Below are positions 60,193-64,000 of a DNA stretch of 64,000 bases, in pieces; position 1 is the stretch's first letter; every line of letters begins with the position of its first letter. The notes under the pieces were generated by a model. The model was given only the letters and a program-made list of their open reading frames with translations. It was not told the DNA's origin and did no database searches. Location: the NCBI GenBank assembly GCA_035236585.1, contig CP141130.1, forward strand, positions 31,011,501 to 31,075,500, written 5' to 3'. The position numbers and the translations under genes were made by a program. The DNA comes from Warburgia ugandensis (taxonomy: Eukaryota > Streptophyta > Magnoliopsida > Canellales > Canellaceae).

Positions 60193-60268
60193 GGGGTGAC
60201 CCCCTAGTCCATTTAGCACAAAATCCTCTCTTTCCTTCACTTTTTAGAGTTTGTCTAGCTAAGATATT

Positions 60269-60273
<5 letters not shown>

Positions 60274-60352
<79 letters not shown>
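60274..60352. repeat. (CT)n microsatellite
   Basis: About thirty-nine CT units, starting about 80 bp downstream of the second TATA box. Confidence 0.98.
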
Positions 60353-60354
<2 letters not shown>

Positions 60355-60411
60355 AATGTATGTCATCATGGCACATTGCTCCATTCTCTTCTGGTTGTTA
60401 GGGACTAGAGG

Positions 60412-60845
60412 CTTATTGGGTGCACATTTTGCACCTCAAGTTTGACTTCTCTTTAGCTCTTTTATGGGTGTTGAGCTTTAGAGGCTTATTGGGTGAGCAT
60501 TTTGCAGTCCAAGTTTTACACCTCTTTATCTTATTTGAAGGTCATTGGATACTTATTGAGTGCACATGTTGTAGTCCATATTCATAATATCTTCTAAGTG
60601 TTAGGCTTTAGAGGTTTATTGGGTGCACATTATGTAGCCTAAGTCTGATGGCTCTTTGGCATATTTGAAGGTTAATGGATACTTATGGGGGGCGCATTTT
60701 GTAGTCCATATCCATAATGTCTTCTAGATGTTTGGTTTTATAGTTTTACTAGATGCACATTTTCTAGCCCACTTTAATGTCTCTTTAGCTTATTTGAAAG
60801 ATATTGGATATTTAGAGGGTGTTACTTTATACCCCATTTGCATCA
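60412..60845. repeat. 65-bp degenerate tandem repeat, seven units
   Basis: The phrase CTTATTGGGTGCACATTTTG or a variant recurs at 60412, 60485, 60552, 60615, 60682, 60745 and 60810 (spacing 63-73). Two subtypes alternate: one preceded by GGCTTTAGAGG, the other by AAGGTTATTGGATA-like wording, so the higher-order unit is about 130 bp. Confidence 0.9.
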
Positions 60846-61054
60846 TCGCTCCTCAGTATTGGCCTATATTTCATATCCACTAGGCTTCACAATACATTTT
60901 GATTTATAAGATTTTTAAGGCATTCAAATTCAAGAGACTAAAGTAGGGACTGATTCTGATCATGTAAATTAGTTGGGGTACAAATTATCTAGCATCGTTG
61001 AATCTTAAAGATAGAGTTGTAAGGATAGAGCTGTAATATCCCTTATACTTATTA

Positions 61055-63462
61055 GGAGATGGTGTATCTTTAAAATTACTCACAAGTGCATGAATCAAAG
61101 TAATATTAGCATAAGAGACATCGATCCCACAAGGAATCTTACAAATTTGTATGTTGGATGGATCATATTTAAAGTGCTTAACTTTAGCCAAAGAGAGAGA
61201 CTGATTTTATTTGAATTTAAACTAGGAAAGTAAATGCATAAAATTAGAAACTACAATTAAAGGAAACATGTTAAAATTAAAACTAAGTAATGAAATTAGA
61301 AACTTACCTAATTAATATGCACTTAACAAAAGAAACTAATGCAAAACAAGTATGAATTAAACTAAGCAACTAACTTAAGGAAACTACTAAAAAAGAAACT
61401 TTCCTAATTTAACACTTTCTTAAACAAGAAACTTTCTAAAAATGAAATTGTCTACAATTCAAAAAAGAAACTTTTTAAACCTAAAATAAGATGTAAAAAA
61501 TTGATTAATAACTGCTAAAAAGGATTGGAGAGGAAATTAACCTAGTACCATGCTCATAATTCATTGGTTGTCCACACGGTTCATAGGTTGAAAGATGACT
61601 AGATTTGATTCTTTAAATGAAAAATAACATGCAACCTAAGTATGCACTTAATAAATAATCTAAAAAGCTAAATGATTTCCAAAGGATTCAGGAAAATAAG
61701 GAGTTTAGATGACCGGAAACAAAGCATAAAGATTAAAGGAGAAAAATTCTAGATTTCAAGTACTTAAGAACATTAACTTAAATCAAGCATATAAAGAAAC
61801 TAAAACAATATATTTTATGCAATATAACAATATAGATCTAATGTACTTTGATAATAGAAACATTCAATGATAAGAATCTACAAAGAAGTTCATTAAATCA
61901 ATGCCAAAATACATAAAAAATTATGTGCTAAAACATTTATAGAAGGTGGAAATTGTGTGCAAAATTAAGTAGAAAAACTTAATCTAAACAATAAAAAATA
62001 AAAAAAATACAATTTAATTAGTGACATGCAAAGAAAATCTAGAAAGGAACTCAAAAGAAAAGATGGCTGGGATGATAAACTAGCCATAAAAAAAGAGCTT
62101 AAAACTAAGTGGAATTGAAGGAGAAAAACATGAAATTTCTGAGGAAAGCAAGGCTGCAATCTATTTCTTCTCTTGGTTGTCACTACTAAATAAGAACTAA
62201 CTTGAATCTTGAGTGAATGAGTAAGAAAAACTAATAAAAAGGAAGTAAAGAAAAGAGGGAAAACAAAGTGGAAAGTGAGTGTAGAACTAGAAAGCAAAAC
62301 AATGAGAAACTAAGGTAATGGATCGAAAACAATAAAAGCAAACTACTAAACTGAATTGGAGAGAAAAAAAAAAAAAACTAGAAATCCAAATGAAGGAAAA
62401 TACCAAAGAAAGCCAAAGTCCAGATCCAAAGAACACCAAAGAAGATTGTTATGTTTCAAGGTTGTCTCACCCAACCTCTACCTAGTTAAAAATGTGGGAA
62501 CTATGGGTATTTATAGATGAATTGTTTCCACTTTGAATGAGGCACATTCTAGGAAAGGGAGGTGGATTTAGATCTAGGAAATCAATTAGAAAATTTAGGT
62601 GGAGAGATAAGGTGGAGAATGAGCTAAGCAAGTGCCATCATGGTGAGGTAGGGTGGCTACCACATATTTACAAAAGGGGGAGGCATCTTTTTCCTTGGAT
62701 GGTGGGTGGAATTCCAAACCCTATAATTAGATGAAATTTGAATGGTAGAAAAGTGAGATTTATGGTGATGGGGAAAGGTAGAAAAAATGGAAAGAGATAT
62801 AGGGTTTTGAGATGTGTTGAATGAAGATATCTAGGGGTTTTCAATTAGGAAACCTGTTGAATTAAGCATTCAAACAAGGGGCCAACATTGCCTTCTAGGA
62901 AGTTGGCTCCTTCCTTAATGTAAAATCATGGAAACCAAGGTTTATATGGTGGAAAAGGTTAGAAAATTAATTAGGAAAGTAAGGTTTTCTCTCTTGATGG
63001 GTCCCTTAATGCATCATCATCTTACCTTTTGCATTTCTCTCTCAAAATCCCTTAAAAATTACACTTTAATCATAAGATAGTTGCTTGAATTGGTGCTCCA
63101 ATAGTGTGACTCCATGTGGCAATCATCCATGACTTGATAGTTCACTTTGATGGCTCATTTTTTGATGGCTTAAGTAGCTTCAATGTTTGATTTCAAGACT
63201 TGAGTAGCTTGGCTTCCTTAGGTTTCCTAGTTGGACTAAGTAACCTGATGTATGACTCCAATTCTCACACAAAGTGATGAAAATGCATGCACATATCTTT
63301 TTAATCACTTTTTCTGAACTTGCAAAATATCAAACTTTTGAATCATTAGGTCAGAAATGCATGTGTTACAAAAATTTTAAAAATTCCTAGAAAAAACACT
63401 ATATTTTATAACATATGGGTTACTTATTGGGTACTTTTTATAAAAAGACTGAACACTTATTA
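61055..63462 (-). mobile_element. LTR of the Tat/Athila-like family (copy Y, probable solo LTR)
   Basis: On the minus strand it opens AATAAGTGTTCAGTC and passes through GACCTAATGATTCAAAAG followed by TTTGATATTTTGCAAG. It ends TGGGATCGATGTCTCTTATG then GCACTTGTGAGTAATTTTAAA, as copy X does in diverged form. The terminal TG is mutated to TA. A TATA box on the minus strand is at 62508-62515. No primer site follows the 3' end at about 61055 and no target duplication was found. The minus frame at 61965-62297 is low-complexity. Confidence 0.6.
62508..62515 (-). promoter_or_regulatory. TATA box of LTR copy Y
   Basis: Minus strand ATCTATAAATACCCATAG, about 950 bp into the LTR; it would start leftward transcription near 62480. 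Confidence 0.5.
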
Positions 63463-64000
63463 GAAGACTTCAACTATCTTCAAGAAAATGTTATTAGTGT
63501 GCCTCTAAACTAAGGTTCATTTAATTTTTATTTTGTTTAAGTTTTTATATTTAGAACATAGAACACTAACAAATGTGATCTCGTTCAAGCATGCCATATA
63601 TGAACTATGAAACCTTCCCATTAGGATCCTCTCTTTTATCCTCCTCTATGGAATGATCTTATATATTTTGGTTTTTAGTGGAGATTTTTATATTGTTTAA
63701 TGCATGTATAAACTCAATAAAAGGTAGCACTATGCTATAACAACTTGTGTTGTGCTATTTTGTGGTAACAATAAAAATTAAAAGAAGGTATTCATTGTAT
63801 TTCAAGTGTCATCATTGCTCCTGTCATGGAAAGAACTAACTCCTTCTTCCACTTGTAGAAATCTATGTTAGCTTGAGTGGAACACATTTACACTAGTCCT
63901 AGACTCAAACTAGATTTAACCCAAACCAATCTCAATCATATCGAGCTATCCTTTGCCAAATCTCCAAATAATTCCGTCCATCCTCCTAGTTATGCCAAAT
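63463..64000. other. no recognisable gene
   Basis: A+T-rich sequence to the window edge; no motif or repeat noticed. Confidence 0.5.

Overview
This is nuclear DNA of a flowering plant from a gene-poor, transposon-packed region. It is A+T-rich and carries long (GA/CT)n tracts. All recognisable coding sequence comes from decayed transposable elements: RTE- and L1-type LINEs, Ty3/gypsy and Ty1/copia LTR elements, one CACTA transposon and a hAT-like remnant. I found no intact host gene, no rRNA or tRNA gene, no CRISPR array and nothing prokaryotic. The repertoire cannot fix the species. The very long gypsy LTRs (2-4 kb) together with an RTE-clade LINE suit many monocots, magnoliids and early eudicots.

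Layout. 1-500: 3' fragment of an RTE LINE. 1240-3074: 3' part of an L1 LINE (RT tail, zinc-binding region, RNase H), cut by a minus-strand LTR at 3075-5689. 6460-10354: long LTR-like non-coding stretch. 10560-11480: second L1 RT fragment. 11888-20165: gypsy element reduced to two LTRs. Its 3' LTR holds a nearly full-length RTE LINE (13615-17079) flanked by a perfect 21-bp target duplication. 20834-29270: Ty3/gypsy chromovirus-like element with two LTRs, primer-binding site, gag, zinc knuckle, protease tail and polypurine tract; the rest of pol is missing. 31671-46231: CACTA transposon with terminal inverted repeats and a 3-bp target duplication. Its transposase is split by a gypsy solo LTR (33455-36524), and a copia solo LTR lies at 41019-41520. 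47470-47690: hAT-like transposase scrap. 47738-50816: third RTE copy, abutting the 5' half of another L1 (50817-53640). 55265-59703: copia LTR interrupted by a gypsy solo LTR (56735-59397) with a perfect 5-bp target duplication. 60074-60840: tandem promoter-like modules, a (CT)n tract and a 65-bp tandem repeat. 61055-63462: second copy of the LTR family at 3075-5689.

The nest can be read as a history. CACTA predates the gypsy LTR that split its transposase; the copia LTR at 55265 predates the gypsy LTR inside it; the gypsy LTR at 13189 predates the RTE inside it. All three RTE copies lie on the minus strand and carry different active-site damage. Three or more solo LTRs show that LTR-LTR recombination has been frequent here. 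The least expected signals are a duplicated hairpin at the RTE 5' end, a conserved three-fold 23-residue repeat at the RTE protein N-terminus, and tandem USE/TATA-like modules near 60.1 kb. I saw no convincing new gene system.
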